A DNA stretch of 9,497 bases from Sporichthyaceae bacterium (GCA_013698395.1 JACCUZ010000471.1:1-9497); one strand, 5' to 3'; shown: positions 1-7,081, counted from the first letter of the stretch. The notes: generated by a model not told the origin, from the sequence alone. Translations and numbers: made by a program.

Positions 1-798
1 GTCGAGCTGGCCGTGGGGCGGCTGGTGGCTCTCGCCCAAGCGGCGGGACAGCTCGTCGGCCGTGTCCTTGACGGTGCGTCCGAGCACTGCCAGGCGGCGC
101 GCGCCGCCGAGCCGGAACTTCGGCGCGGAGATGTTCACTGCACCGCAGATCCGGCCGTTGACGTCGCGCACCGGCGCTGCGGCTGCCGACAGCCCCGGTT
201 CGAACTCCTCGTCGACCACGGCGTAGCCGCGAACCCGCGCCGCGACGACACGTCGGTACAACGCGTCGACGTCGCGGGGACTGCGCGGACCGAGCCGTTG
301 GAACTCCACGTCGGAGAACAGGTCGACGAGGTCCTCCTTGCTGTGGTCGAGGAGCAGCACTCGTCCGGATGATGTGCAGTAGGCCGGCACGGTGCGGCCT
401 ACCCATCCCGTGGTCTGGACCGCGCGGGGAGAGGGTGCGGAGAACACCGTGAGCACCTCGGCGCCACGAAGGACCGACAGGTTGGCTCGCTCGCCCAGGT
501 CCACCACCATCTGCATTAGCATGGGCCTTGCCACCTCGAGCAGCCGCTGGTCTCCTGCTCGGGCAGCCAGCGCGAACAGCCGCCATCCGAGGCGGTAGAC
601 GAGGCTATCCTGGTCACGCTCGACCAGTCCGTGTTCGCCCAGCGTCTTCAACAACCGGGAAACCTGTCCTTTGTCGCCCCCGGTCATCTCGGCGATGCGC
701 ACGACGCCGAGCCCACCCGCCTCAAGCGCCTCGTCCGAGCCGAGCGCGATCAAAGTCGCTGCCGAACGTGAGACTCCGTCTGAGCCAGCGTCAACCAT
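1..798 (-). CDS. IclR-family transcriptional regulator (C-terminus cut by window edge)
   Basis: The minus strand is open from an ATG at 798 to position 1, giving 266 residues with no stop. That is already close to a full-length IclR protein (about 250-270), so little is missing. Residues about 8-65 form the N-terminal winged helix-turn-helix (recognition segment GDKGQVSRLLKTL, 41-53). Residues about 85-255 form the effector-binding domain, with the family's typical stretches GYAVVDEEFEPGLSAAAAPV (191-210) and GRICGAVNISAP (215-226). IclR proteins are usually dimers or tetramers that bind palindromic operators and respond to small carboxylic or aromatic metabolites. This gene is transcribed away from the methyltransferase/sarcosine oxidase operon across 155 bp, so control of that operon and of itself is inferred. 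The ATG at 798 has only a weak ribosome-binding site. In-frame GTG and TTG codons lie upstream, so the exact start is uncertain. The family call is firm and the regulon is inference. Confidence 0.93.
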   Translation of the reverse strand, partial: MVDAGSDGVSRSAATLIALGSDEALEAGGLGVVRIAEMTGGDKGQVSRLLKTLGEHGLVERDQDSLVYRLGWRLFALAARAGDQRLLEVARPMLMQMVVDLGERANLSVLRGAEVLTVFSAPSPRAVQTTGWVGRTVPAYCTSSGRVLLLDHSKEDLVDLFSDVEFQRLGPRSPRDVDALYRRVVAARVRGYAVVDEEFEPGLSAAAAPVRDVNGRICGAVNISAPKFRLGGARRLAVLGRTVKDTADELSRRLGESHQPPHGQLD

Positions 799-808
799 GG
801 TTGTGGGC

Positions 809-857
809 CTACCAGACCTGATCACCGGGCGCAAGCAGTTCCGCGGTCTGCATTCAT
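809..857 (-). other. Possible leader ORFs with a strong ribosome-binding site ahead of the IclR gene
   Basis: On the minus strand a perfect AGGAGG (871-866) stands 8 nt before an ATG at 857. That ATG opens an 11-codon frame ending in TGA at 822. An overlapping ATG at 853 opens a 14-codon frame (MQTAELLAPGDQVW) ending in TAG at 809, only 10 nt before the regulator's ATG. Neither is in frame with the regulator. One reading is a translated leader coupled to the regulator, whose own start has a poor ribosome-binding site. Alternatives are that AGGAGG is only one arm of the hairpin at 865-876, or that a frameshift separates a former start from the gene. Confidence 0.3.
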
Positions 858-914
858 ATCGAGACCCTCCTGAGGGCCGTCAGCGGGGCGAGGGTGCGCC
901 CACCGCGCGTGTGG

Positions 915-941
915 CTATCATGCAGCAACTGCGCTTGATAG
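915..941. promoter_or_regulatory. Interrupted dyad, candidate operator upstream of the methyltransferase gene
   Basis: The outer half-sites CTATCA (915-920) and TGATAG (936-941) are perfect inverted repeats. Inside them, GCAG and CTGC are a second inverted pair around CAA, with small offsets. The dyad ends at the first base of the ribosome-binding site of the downstream gene. A repressor bound here would block transcription or sit over the start region. Binding by the adjacent IclR protein is inference. The outer half-sites are AT-rich against a very GC-rich background, which makes a chance match less likely but does not exclude it. Confidence 0.4.
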
Positions 942-947
942 AGGAGG
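942..947 (+). promoter_or_regulatory. Ribosome-binding site that fixes the GTG start at 954
   Basis: AGGAGG lies 6 nt before the GTG at 954. This supports that start over the in-frame ATG at 963, for which the spacing would be 15 nt. Confidence 0.8.
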
Positions 948-953
948 TCTCGC

Positions 954-2003
954 GTGCCCGACATGCCGAAAGCGGGACTGGGGGAACGGCTGTCCGACGG
1001 CGTCGTCATCTGCGCCGAGGGATACCTCTTCGAGCTCGAACGCCGCGGTTACCTGCAGGCCGGCGCCTTCGTTCCCGAGGTCGTCATCGAACATCCCGAG
1101 CAGGTGAGCGGGCTGCACCGGGAGTTCGTCCACGCCGGTTCTGACGTGGTGGAGGCGTTCACCTACTACGCCCACCGCGAGAAGCTGCGCCTGATCGACA
1201 AGGAGCACCTGCTCGAGCGGCTGAACCGCGACGCGCTGGACATCGCAGGGCAGGTGGCTCGCGACACCGGCTCACTGCTGGCGGGCGACATCTGCAACAC
1301 GAACATCTTCCAGCCCGACAGTGCAGCGTCCTCGGACCAGGTCCGCGCCATGTTCACCGAACAGGTCGGGTGGGCAGTCGAGGCAGGCGTCGACTTCGTC
1401 ATCGGCGAGACGTTCAGCTACGCCGAGGAGGCGCTGCTCGCCCTCGACGTGGTGAAGCAGACGGGGCTGCCGGCTGTCATCACCCTCGCGATCCACCAGG
1501 CCCCCGAGACGCGGGACGGGTGGAGCGTGCCGGAGGCCTGCAAGCGGCTGGCGGACGCGGGCGCGGAGGTCGTCGGGCTGAACTGCATCCGTGGCCCGCG
1601 CACCATGCTGCCGTTGCTGGAGGAGGTCGTGCGGGCCGTCGACGTGCCGGTGGCGGCGCTACCGGTCCCTTATCGCACCACTCCCGAGCAGCCGAGCTTC
1701 CAGTCGCTGCGCGACCCCGCGTACGACCGACCCGACTCAGACCGGCCGTTCCCCATCGCCTTGGACCCCTTCACCTGCAACCGGTTCGAGATCGCGGACT
1801 TCACCCGTGCGGCGTACGAGCTGGGCGTGCGGTACTTCGGCGTCTGTTGCGGTGCCGGCCCGCACCACATCCGCAGCATGGCGGAGGCGCTCGGCCGCAC
1901 GCCGCCGGCCAGCCGTTACAGCGCCGACATGTCCAAGCACGCGTTCCTGGGGTCCGACGCCAAGCTCCTCGAGCACAACCTTGCCTACGGGGGCGAGCTC
2001 TGA
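954..2003 (+). CDS. Betaine-homocysteine S-methyltransferase-like protein (homocysteine methyltransferase family)
   Basis: This 349-residue protein belongs to the zinc-dependent homocysteine S-methyltransferase family. It resembles mammalian BHMT along most of its length, for example EHPEQVSGLHREFVHAGSDV near residues 46-65 and AAYELGVRYFGVCCGAGPHH near 276-295. The three zinc cysteines are present: C201 in GLNC and C288/C289 in GVCCG. Family members move a methyl group from an N- or S-methylated donor to homocysteine, giving methionine. The C-terminal dimerisation arm of the about 406-residue mammalian enzyme is absent. Aligned by eye to human BHMT as I recall it, E159 and Y77 are kept (E142, Y72), while E21, D26, W44 and Y160 become G16, A21, F39 and T143, so the methyl donor may differ. 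It is the first gene of the operon and ends 2 nt before soxB, which suggests that its product feeds the sarcosine oxidase route. The GTG start is chosen from the AGGAGG 6 nt upstream. Confidence 0.88.
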   Translation: MPDMPKAGLGERLSDGVVICAEGYLFELERRGYLQAGAFVPEVVIEHPEQVSGLHREFVHAGSDVVEAFTYYAHREKLRLIDKEHLLERLNRDALDIAGQVARDTGSLLAGDICNTNIFQPDSAASSDQVRAMFTEQVGWAVEAGVDFVIGETFSYAEEALLALDVVKQTGLPAVITLAIHQAPETRDGWSVPEACKRLADAGAEVVGLNCIRGPRTMLPLLEEVVRAVDVPVAALPVPYRTTPEQPSFQSLRDPAYDRPDSDRPFPIALDPFTCNRFEIADFTRAAYELGVRYFGVCCGAGPHHIRSMAEALGRTPPASRYSADMSKHAFLGSDAKLLEHNLAYGGEL

Positions 2004-2005
2004 CC

Positions 2006-3322
2006 ATGGGGTCGGGGCGCCGCACCGCCCCGCCGCGGAGCGGCTTCCGACGGCAGCCGCGGCGCGGCTCCCGCCGGGCGAGGTACTCAGCGCTCGGTCT
2101 CCTCACCCATGGTCTCGCGCATCGCCAGTGGCCGCGGGTGTGGCATGACCACGACCTGGCGTCGAGCTATGACGTGATCATCATCGGCGCCGGGGTGCAC
2201 GGTCTGGCCACGGCGTACTACCTGGCTGCCAACCACGGCATCCGCAACGTCGCGGTGCTCGACCGGGCATACCTGGGCGGTGGCGGGTCCGGTCGCAACA
2301 CCGCGATCATCCGGGCCAACTACCTCACCCCGGAAGGCGTCCGCTTCTACGACCGGTCGGTGCGGCTGTACGAGACGCTGGCCGCCGACCTCAACTTCAA
2401 CGTCATGTTCTCCCAACGCGGGCATCTCACCCTTGCCCATGACGACGGCTCGCTGCGAACCATGCGATGGCGGGCGGAGGTCAACAAGCTCGAGGGGGTC
2501 GACTCCGAGGTCATCGGCCCCGACGAGGTGAAAAGACTCGTCCCCGTCATGGACGTCTCCGCGGAGACCCGCTATCCCATCCTCGGCGCCCTCTATCACC
2601 CGCCGGGCGGCACCGTGCGACACGACGCCGTGAACTGGGGCTACGCCCGGGGAGCTGACGCCCACGGCGTCCAGATCCACGAGAACACCGAGGTGCTGGG
2701 CATCGACGTCGAGGGCGGTCGGGTGCGGGGCGTCCGCACATCCCGCGGCGACGTCTCGGCCCCCGTCGTCGTCAACTGCACCGCAGGCTGGTCGAGCCTG
2801 GTCTGCGCGCTGGCGGGAGTACCCCTGCCGATCAGCACCCATCCGCTGCAAGCCGCCGTGACCGAGCCGGTCAAGATGTTCCTCAAGACCGTGGTGGTGT
2901 CGGGGACGCTGCACGTCTATGTCAGCCAGACCGACCGAGGCGAGCTGGTCTTCGGGGCCAGCACCGACCCCTACCCGTCCTACTCGATGCGTGGCTCGCT
3001 GGAGTTCACCGAGGAGCTGGCCGGTCACGTCCTCGAGCTGATGCCGTCCATCGCGAAGCTGCGGCTGCTTAGGCAGTGGGCCGGGCTGTGCGACATGACG
3101 CCGGACTTCTCCCCGATCATGGGCGTCACCCCGGTCGACGGGTTCCTGGTCGACGTGGGGTGGGGCACCTACGGGTTCAAGGCCGGTCCGGTGGCAGGCG
3201 AGGCAATGGCGGAACTCGTGGCCACCGGCCGGACGCCGGACCTCATCGCGGCGTTCGACCTGGCCCGCTTCGCCGAAGGTCGCCTCGTCGGTGAAAAGGG
3301 TGCGGCGGCGGTCGGTCACTGA
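2006..3322 (+). CDS. soxB: Sarcosine oxidase, beta subunit (heterotetrameric type)
   Basis: This is the flavin-bearing catalytic subunit, which oxidises the N-methyl group of sarcosine. From the ATG at 2006 it is 438 residues, against about 405 usually. The homologous part begins at RYSALGLLTHGLAHR (26-40), which matches the usual SoxB N-terminus. The FAD-binding Rossmann motif is YDVIIIGAGVHGLATAYYLA (55-74), with GAGVHG at 61-66. GGTVRHDAV (201-209) carries the histidine (H206) that in this family binds FMN covalently. The C-terminal flavin motif VGWGTYGFKAGP lies near 384-395. The first 25 residues are Arg/Gly/Pro-rich and have no counterpart in the family as I know it. They are encoded by a GC-rich stretch with inverted repeats, and no alternative start codon lies between them and the conserved part. 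The start is 2 nt after the preceding stop, with only a weak GGCGAG upstream, so translational coupling is likely. Confidence 0.95.
   Translation: MGSGRRTAPPRSGFRRQPRRGSRRARYSALGLLTHGLAHRQWPRVWHDHDLASSYDVIIIGAGVHGLATAYYLAANHGIRNVAVLDRAYLGGGGSGRNTAIIRANYLTPEGVRFYDRSVRLYETLAADLNFNVMFSQRGHLTLAHDDGSLRTMRWRAEVNKLEGVDSEVIGPDEVKRLVPVMDVSAETRYPILGALYHPPGGTVRHDAVNWGYARGADAHGVQIHENTEVLGIDVEGGRVRGVRTSRGDVSAPVVVNCTAGWSSLVCALAGVPLPISTHPLQAAVTEPVKMFLKTVVVSGTLHVYVSQTDRGELVFGASTDPYPSYSMRGSLEFTEELAGHVLELMPSIAKLRLLRQWAGLCDMTPDFSPIMGVTPVDGFLVDVGWGTYGFKAGPVAGEAMAELVATGRTPDLIAAFDLARFAEGRLVGEKGAAAVGH
2013..2069. repeat. GC-rich inverted repeats at the 5' end of soxB
   Basis: CGGGGCG (2013-2019) pairs with CGCCCCG (2026-2032) around a 6-nt loop. 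GCCGCGG (2032-2038) can pair with CCGCGGC (2057-2063), and AGCCGC (2055-2060) with GCGGCT (2064-2069). They begin 5 nt inside the soxB start codon and occupy the non-conserved N-terminal extension. They could fold in mRNA and affect soxB translation or act as an intra-operon processing site. In DNA this GC-rich such stems also occur by chance. Confidence 0.4.
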
Positions 3323-3341
3323 GTCCACAGGAGACATCCAG

Positions 3342-3584
3342 ATGTTCCGCATTCCCTGCCCCCACTGCGGGTGGCGCAACTCCGCGGAGTTCCGGCACGT
3401 GGCGGAACGACGTGAGCGACCCGACCCGCAGACGGCGACGCCGACACAATGGCGCGCCCACCTGTACGAGAGGCGCAACGCTGCCGACTGGACGGCCGAG
3501 ACCTGGTACCACGGCTTCGGCTGCCGGAAGTTCGTCGGGGTCGAGCGGCACACGGTGACCAACGAGGTCCGGGCGGCGACATGA
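3342..3584 (+). CDS. soxD: Sarcosine oxidase, delta subunit (zinc-binding)
   Basis: This small 80-residue protein matches the delta subunit of heterotetrameric sarcosine oxidase, a structural subunit with one zinc ion. The ligand pattern is visible: C6 and C9 in CPHCG near the N-terminus, then H57 and C61 in WYHGFGCRKF. This fits the Cys-Cys-His-Cys arrangement known for the family. The ending VERHTVTNEV is also typical. The start is the ATG at 3342, preceded by AGGAG at 3329-3333 with 8-nt spacing. An in-frame ATG at 3291 would overlap soxB and add 17 unrelated residues. It follows soxB after 19 nt, and its stop overlaps the soxA start as ATGA, so the two are probably translationally coupled. 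Confidence 0.94.
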   Translation: MFRIPCPHCGWRNSAEFRHVAERRERPDPQTATPTQWRAHLYERRNAADWTAETWYHGFGCRKFVGVERHTVTNEVRAAT

Positions 3585-6385
3585 CGGCAACCGGCGGGTT
3601 CCGGCTGCCTGCCCAGCCAGGAGAGCTGATCGACCGCAGCCGCCTCCTGCCGTTCACCTGGAATGGACAGCGCCATGTCGGGCTGGCCGGTGACACGATC
3701 ACCTCGGCGCTGGCCGCGGATGGAGTCCGGGTCTTCTCCCGCAGCTTCAAGTACCACCGTCCGCGCGGCATCCTCACGGCCAGCTACATCGACCCGGGTG
3801 TGACCGTCCAGGTCGACGACGAGCCGAACGTCCGGGCCTCCCATCGCCGGCTCGCTGCGGGGATGACGGTCACGCGGCAGAACGCGTGGCCGTCGCTGCG
3901 CTACGACGTGGGGACCGCGAACCAGCTCGTCGGTCGCTTCCTGACCGCCGGGTTCTACTACAAGACCTTCATCAAGCCGCAGCGGCTCTGGCCCGCGTAC
4001 GAGAGCGTGCTGCAGCGCTTCGCCAGCGGCGGACGCCTCTCGGGCGACTCGGTCCATGGCTACTACGACAAGCGGTACGCCCACCCCGACGTGCTCGTGG
4101 CCGGTGGCGGCCCCGCCGGTATGGGCGCTGCCCTCGCCGCCGCCCAGGCCGGTGCGCGCGTGATGCTGGTGGAGGAGGAGCACGAGCTCGGCGGCTCCTT
4201 GCGGTGGGGCGGCGTCGAGGAGCTGGCGCTCCTGAGCGAGCTGCGGGCAGCCGTCGCCGCGGCGGGAGTCGAGGTGCTCGTCGACTCAGTCGTGGCCGGG
4301 CGCTATGACGACAACTGGGTCTCCGTCCTGCAGCGTGGTCTGCCCGAGGTGCAGGAGCGGCTGGTCAAGGCACGGGTCAAGACTCTGGTCGTCGCGGCCG
4401 GGTTGATCGAGCGCCCGTTTGTCTTCTCGGGCAACGATCTGCCCGGGGTGATGCTCGGCACCGCCGTCCGCCGCCTGGTGAACCTCTACGCGGTGCGCCC
4501 TGGCACGAGGGCGGTCGTCCTGTCGGCCAACCCGGAGGGTGACGCCGCGGTCGCCGATCTCCGGCGCGCGGGCGTCGAGGTGGCCGCCGTCGTCGATGCC
4601 CGGCGCGGCGAGGACATCCACCGTGCGCTGGGAAAGCGTGAGGTGACCGGTGTCGAGCTCGCCGACGGGAGCCGGGTCGACTGTGATCTGCTCGTCACCT
4701 CCATCGGCTGGACCACACCCACATCGCTGCTCAACATGGCCGGCGACCGACCCCGCTTCGACGCCGCCGCGGCGCGGTTCCGCCCCACCGACGATCTGCC
4801 GGCCAGCGTCCTGGCGGCAGGCGGCATCGTCGGCGACGGCACTCCCGAGGAGCTCGTCGCCCACGGACGTGGGGTCGGCGCCGCGGCCGCCGGCCGGGCC
4901 GGCTTCGGCGGGCCGTCACTTGCCGACCTCCCACCTCCGCTGACGGGACGCCCCCACCCGGGACTGTTCCGAGGCCGGACGCACGGCATGGTCGACTTCT
5001 CGGAGGACGTCTCGTCCAAGGACATTCTCAGCGCCGCCCGGGAGGGGTACGACTCCGCGGAGCTCGTCAAGCGCTACACGACGGCCACCATGGGCCCGTC
5101 CCAGGGCAAGCTCGAGACCGTCAACACCATCGCGGTGCTCGCTGAGGCGACCGGTAGCACCATCGCCGAGCTGGGAACGACCGTCTGGCGGCCCCCGTAC
5201 GCGCCTATCACCCTCGGCGCGCTGGCCGGGCGCATCTTCCAGCCGGTCCGGTACTCACCGATGCAGGCCTGGCACGAGGCGCACGGGGCGCAGCCGCTGG
5301 TTGCGGGGATGTGGATCCGCCCGGATCACTACGGCGACCCGGCGGCGGAGGTACGCACCGTGCGGGAACGTGTCGGCATCATCGACGTGACCCCGCTCGG
5401 GAAGCTGGACCTGCGGGGCCCGGACGTGCCGAGGCTGCTGAACGCCGTCTACGTCAACAAGTGGTCCAAGCTCGAGGTCGGGTCGGTGCGGTACGGCGTG
5501 ATGTGCGCCGAGGACGGCGTCGTCATGGACGACGGCGTCACCGGGCGGCTCGGCCCGGATCGCTACCTCATGTCCACCACGTCCTCCGGCGCCGCCGCGG
5601 TCTGGGAGCACCTCGAGGGCTGGTTGCAGACGGAGCGTCCTGAGTGGCAGGTGCACGTCACCCCGCTCACCACGTCGTACGCGAGCATCAACATCGCCGG
5701 CCCGCGGTCGCGGGAGCTGTTGGCCAGGTTGACCGAGGGGGTCGACCTCTCGGCCGAGGCGTTCCCGTACATGCGGGTTCGCGCCGGCCGGATCGCCGGC
5801 GTCGACGACTGCTTCATGTGGCGGATCGGGTTCACCGGCGAGCTGAGCTACGAGATCCACGTGCCTGCCTCCTTCGGCCTGCATGTGTGGGAGGCGCTGC
5901 TCGACCGGGGTCGGGACCTGGGCGCCGCCGCCTTCGGGGTGGAGGCGCAGCGGATCCTGCGTCTGGAGAAGGGTCACCTGATCGTCGCCCAGGACACCGA
6001 CGGGCTCACGAAGGCGTTCGACGCGGGTCTGGACGCGCTGGTCAAGCTGGACAAGGACGACTTCATCGGTCGCCGGGAGCTGGTCTGGTCCCACGAACGG
6101 GGCTCGGCGTACACGCTGGTGGGCCTGCAACCCGTTGACGGGTCGGTCGTACCTCCCGAGGCCTGCCAGATAGTGCGCGGGGCGAACACGATCGTCGGGC
6201 GCATCACCAGCAGCCGGATGTCGCCCACGCTCGGTCGCTCGGTGTGCCTCGGCTACGTCCTCGCCGAGCTCGCCGGTCCGGGCTCGCTGGTCACGGTGCA
6301 GCTGCCGGACGGCGCCCGGATCCAGGCGACCGTGATGCCCCACCTCGCCCATATCGACCCGGAGGGGCGGCGGCTCCGTGTCTGA
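3581..6385 (+). CDS. soxA: Sarcosine oxidase, alpha subunit
   Basis: This 934-residue multidomain subunit binds NAD and tetrahydrofolate, and in the complex takes the one-carbon unit to 5,10-methylene-tetrahydrofolate. Domains in order: an N-terminal ferredoxin-like domain (about 20-95, with VFSRSFKYHRPRGIL at 51-65), which carries no iron-sulfur cysteines, as expected for this subunit; a pyridine-nucleotide/FAD-type Rossmann domain with DVLVAGGGPAGMGAALAAAQ (170-189); a linker resembling other SoxA proteins (ILSAAREGYDSAELVKRYTT); and a C-terminal aminomethyltransferase (GcvT-like) folate domain from about residue 558 to the end. In the last, the DD pair at 650-651 lies in the region that in GcvT holds the catalytic aspartate. 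It is slightly short compared with the about 965-1000 residues usual for SoxA, mainly before the Rossmann domain. The start is the ATG at 3581, overlapping the soxD stop by 4 nt. The C-terminus overlaps soxG by 8 nt. Confidence 0.95.
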   Translation: MTATGGFRLPAQPGELIDRSRLLPFTWNGQRHVGLAGDTITSALAADGVRVFSRSFKYHRPRGILTASYIDPGVTVQVDDEPNVRASHRRLAAGMTVTRQNAWPSLRYDVGTANQLVGRFLTAGFYYKTFIKPQRLWPAYESVLQRFASGGRLSGDSVHGYYDKRYAHPDVLVAGGGPAGMGAALAAAQAGARVMLVEEEHELGGSLRWGGVEELALLSELRAAVAAAGVEVLVDSVVAGRYDDNWVSVLQRGLPEVQERLVKARVKTLVVAAGLIERPFVFSGNDLPGVMLGTAVRRLVNLYAVRPGTRAVVLSANPEGDAAVADLRRAGVEVAAVVDARRGEDIHRALGKREVTGVELADGSRVDCDLLVTSIGWTTPTSLLNMAGDRPRFDAAAARFRPTDDLPASVLAAGGIVGDGTPEELVAHGRGVGAAAAGRAGFGGPSLADLPPPLTGRPHPGLFRGRTHGMVDFSEDVSSKDILSAAREGYDSAELVKRYTTATMGPSQGKLETVNTIAVLAEATGSTIAELGTTVWRPPYAPITLGALAGRIFQPVRYSPMQAWHEAHGAQPLVAGMWIRPDHYGDPAAEVRTVRERVGIIDVTPLGKLDLRGPDVPRLLNAVYVNKWSKLEVGSVRYGVMCAEDGVVMDDGVTGRLGPDRYLMSTTSSGAAAVWEHLEGWLQTERPEWQVHVTPLTTSYASINIAGPRSRELLARLTEGVDLSAEAFPYMRVRAGRIAGVDDCFMWRIGFTGELSYEIHVPASFGLHVWEALLDRGRDLGAAAFGVEAQRILRLEKGHLIVAQDTDGLTKAFDAGLDALVKLDKDDFIGRRELVWSHERGSAYTLVGLQPVDGSVVPPEACQIVRGANTIVGRITSSRMSPTLGRSVCLGYVLAELAGPGSLVTVQLPDGARIQATVMPHLAHIDPEGRRLRV

Positions 6386-7007
6386 GACCGGCCCGGTCGC
6401 CCGGAGCCCGATCCGGCCACCCGCGCCCGTCCAGGTGCACTCCGGCTGGGTGGTCTCGGCGTTGCGCTCCCACGCGCCGCTGCGCCTCGGTGACCGCAGC
6501 CCGCTCGCGAAGGTCCTGGTGCGCGGGGCAGCGGACGGGACGGTCGCCGACCGCCTCGGTGTGCCGTTCGGGCGCACCGGCCGCGACGAGCACGGCACGC
6601 TCGTCGTCGGCTCCGGTCCGGGCGAGTGGCTGCTCGTCGCTGCGCCGGGGGCGGCGAGCGACGTCGTCGCACGAGCCAGCGCCGATGCTGACGGCGAGGA
6701 GTTCGTCAGCGTGGTCGACCTCACCCACGGCCGGGCGTTGATGCGCATCTCCGGCGTGGCGGCGGAGCAGACCCTGAACAAGGTGTGCGCGATCGACCTG
6801 TCGGACCGGGTCACCCCCGACGGGACAGCCTTCCGCAGCTCCGTGGCCAGGCTCGCGACGGACGTCGTACGGGACGATCTCGACGGGCAGCGGTCCTACC
6901 TGGTGCACTGCGAGCGGTCATCGGGGCAGTACCTCTTCGACGTGCTCCTCGACGCGGGCCGCGAGTTCGGGATAGAGCCGGACGGCTTCCGGTACCCGGA
7001 GGAGTGA
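6378..7007 (+). CDS. soxG: Sarcosine oxidase, gamma subunit
   Basis: This 209-residue protein matches the gamma subunit, which is structurally related to part of GcvT and packs against the alpha subunit's folate domain. The diagnostic stretch is VSVVDLTHGRALMRISGVAA (about 112-131), followed by a segment containing KVCAIDLSD, and a C-terminal part like GQYLFDVLLDAGREFG. Sequence conservation in SoxG is low, so position as the last gene after soxA supports the call. The start is a GTG at 6378, overlapping the soxA end by 8 nt, with GGAGGGG (6361-6367) about 10 nt upstream. It is the last gene of the operon. A large palindrome begins 8 nt after its stop codon and probably terminates transcription. 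Confidence 0.9.
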   Translation: MSETGPVARSPIRPPAPVQVHSGWVVSALRSHAPLRLGDRSPLAKVLVRGAADGTVADRLGVPFGRTGRDEHGTLVVGSGPGEWLLVAAPGAASDVVARASADADGEEFVSVVDLTHGRALMRISGVAAEQTLNKVCAIDLSDRVTPDGTAFRSSVARLATDVVRDDLDGQRSYLVHCERSSGQYLFDVLLDAGREFGIEPDGFRYPEE

Positions 7008-7015
7008 CGGCGGCC

Positions 7016-7061
7016 GCGCAGCGTGCGTTGACCACGTATGCGTGGTCAACACACGCTGCGC
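7016..7061. terminator. 46-bp near-perfect palindrome after soxG, probable terminator (repeat copy 1)
   Basis: The two 23-base arms pair at all but two positions (C7026/A7051 and T7037/G7040, the latter a G-U wobble in plus-strand RNA). The core is GTTGACCACG-TAT-GCGTGGTCAAC-like. It starts 8 nt after the soxG stop, between converging genes, which is the expected place for a bidirectional terminator. There is no T-run, which is common for terminators in high-GC actinomycetes. A similar sequence follows 62 bp downstream. Confidence 0.7.
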
Positions 7062-7077
7062 CAGGCGTAGACGCCTG
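7062..7077. repeat. Short perfect inverted repeat between the two large palindromes
   Basis: CAGGCGT and ACGCCTG form a perfect 7-bp inverted repeat around AG. It sits directly after palindrome copy 1 and may add to termination or be part of the repeat unit. Confidence 0.5.
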
Positions 7078-7081
7078 CCCA

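Larger units (their letters stand above)
799..953. promoter_or_regulatory. Divergent control region between the IclR regulator and the catabolic operon
   Basis: This 155-bp gap separates two diverging genes and must hold both promoters, although I see no convincing -35/-10 pair for either. It contains a dyad at 915-941, a short hairpin CCCTC-CT-GAGGG at 865-876, and a perfect 12-bp palindrome CAACCATGGTTG at 792-803 that covers the start codon of the regulator gene. IclR proteins bind palindromes in such divergent regions, so these are candidate operators. Which of them is used cannot be decided from the sequence. Confidence 0.55.

Noticed and set aside
13..1144. Several plus-strand reading frames (for example 13-372, 392-598, 671-1144) over the left end
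   Set aside because: They lie opposite a continuous minus-strand frame with clear IclR-family sequence. Their own translations are Arg/Pro/Ser-rich without recognisable domains, as expected of GC-rich shadow frames.
1370..2005. A plus-strand frame continuous with soxB that would extend it upstream to 1370
   Set aside because: The extension overlaps the methyltransferase gene in another frame and is Arg/Gly-rich shadow sequence. SoxB homology begins only after 2080.
3449..3580. An upstream start that would extend soxA to 978 residues
   Set aside because: The extension overlaps soxD in another frame. The ATG at 3581 gives the usual ATGA junction and begins just before the conserved N-terminal domain.
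2087..4183. A 698-codon minus-strand open frame
   Set aside because: It runs opposite soxB, soxD and the start of soxA, which all have strong family matches. Long antisense frames are common in DNA with this codon bias.
5255..6814. A 519-codon minus-strand open frame
   Set aside because: It is antisense to the soxA folate domain and soxG, with no domain-like sequence of its own.
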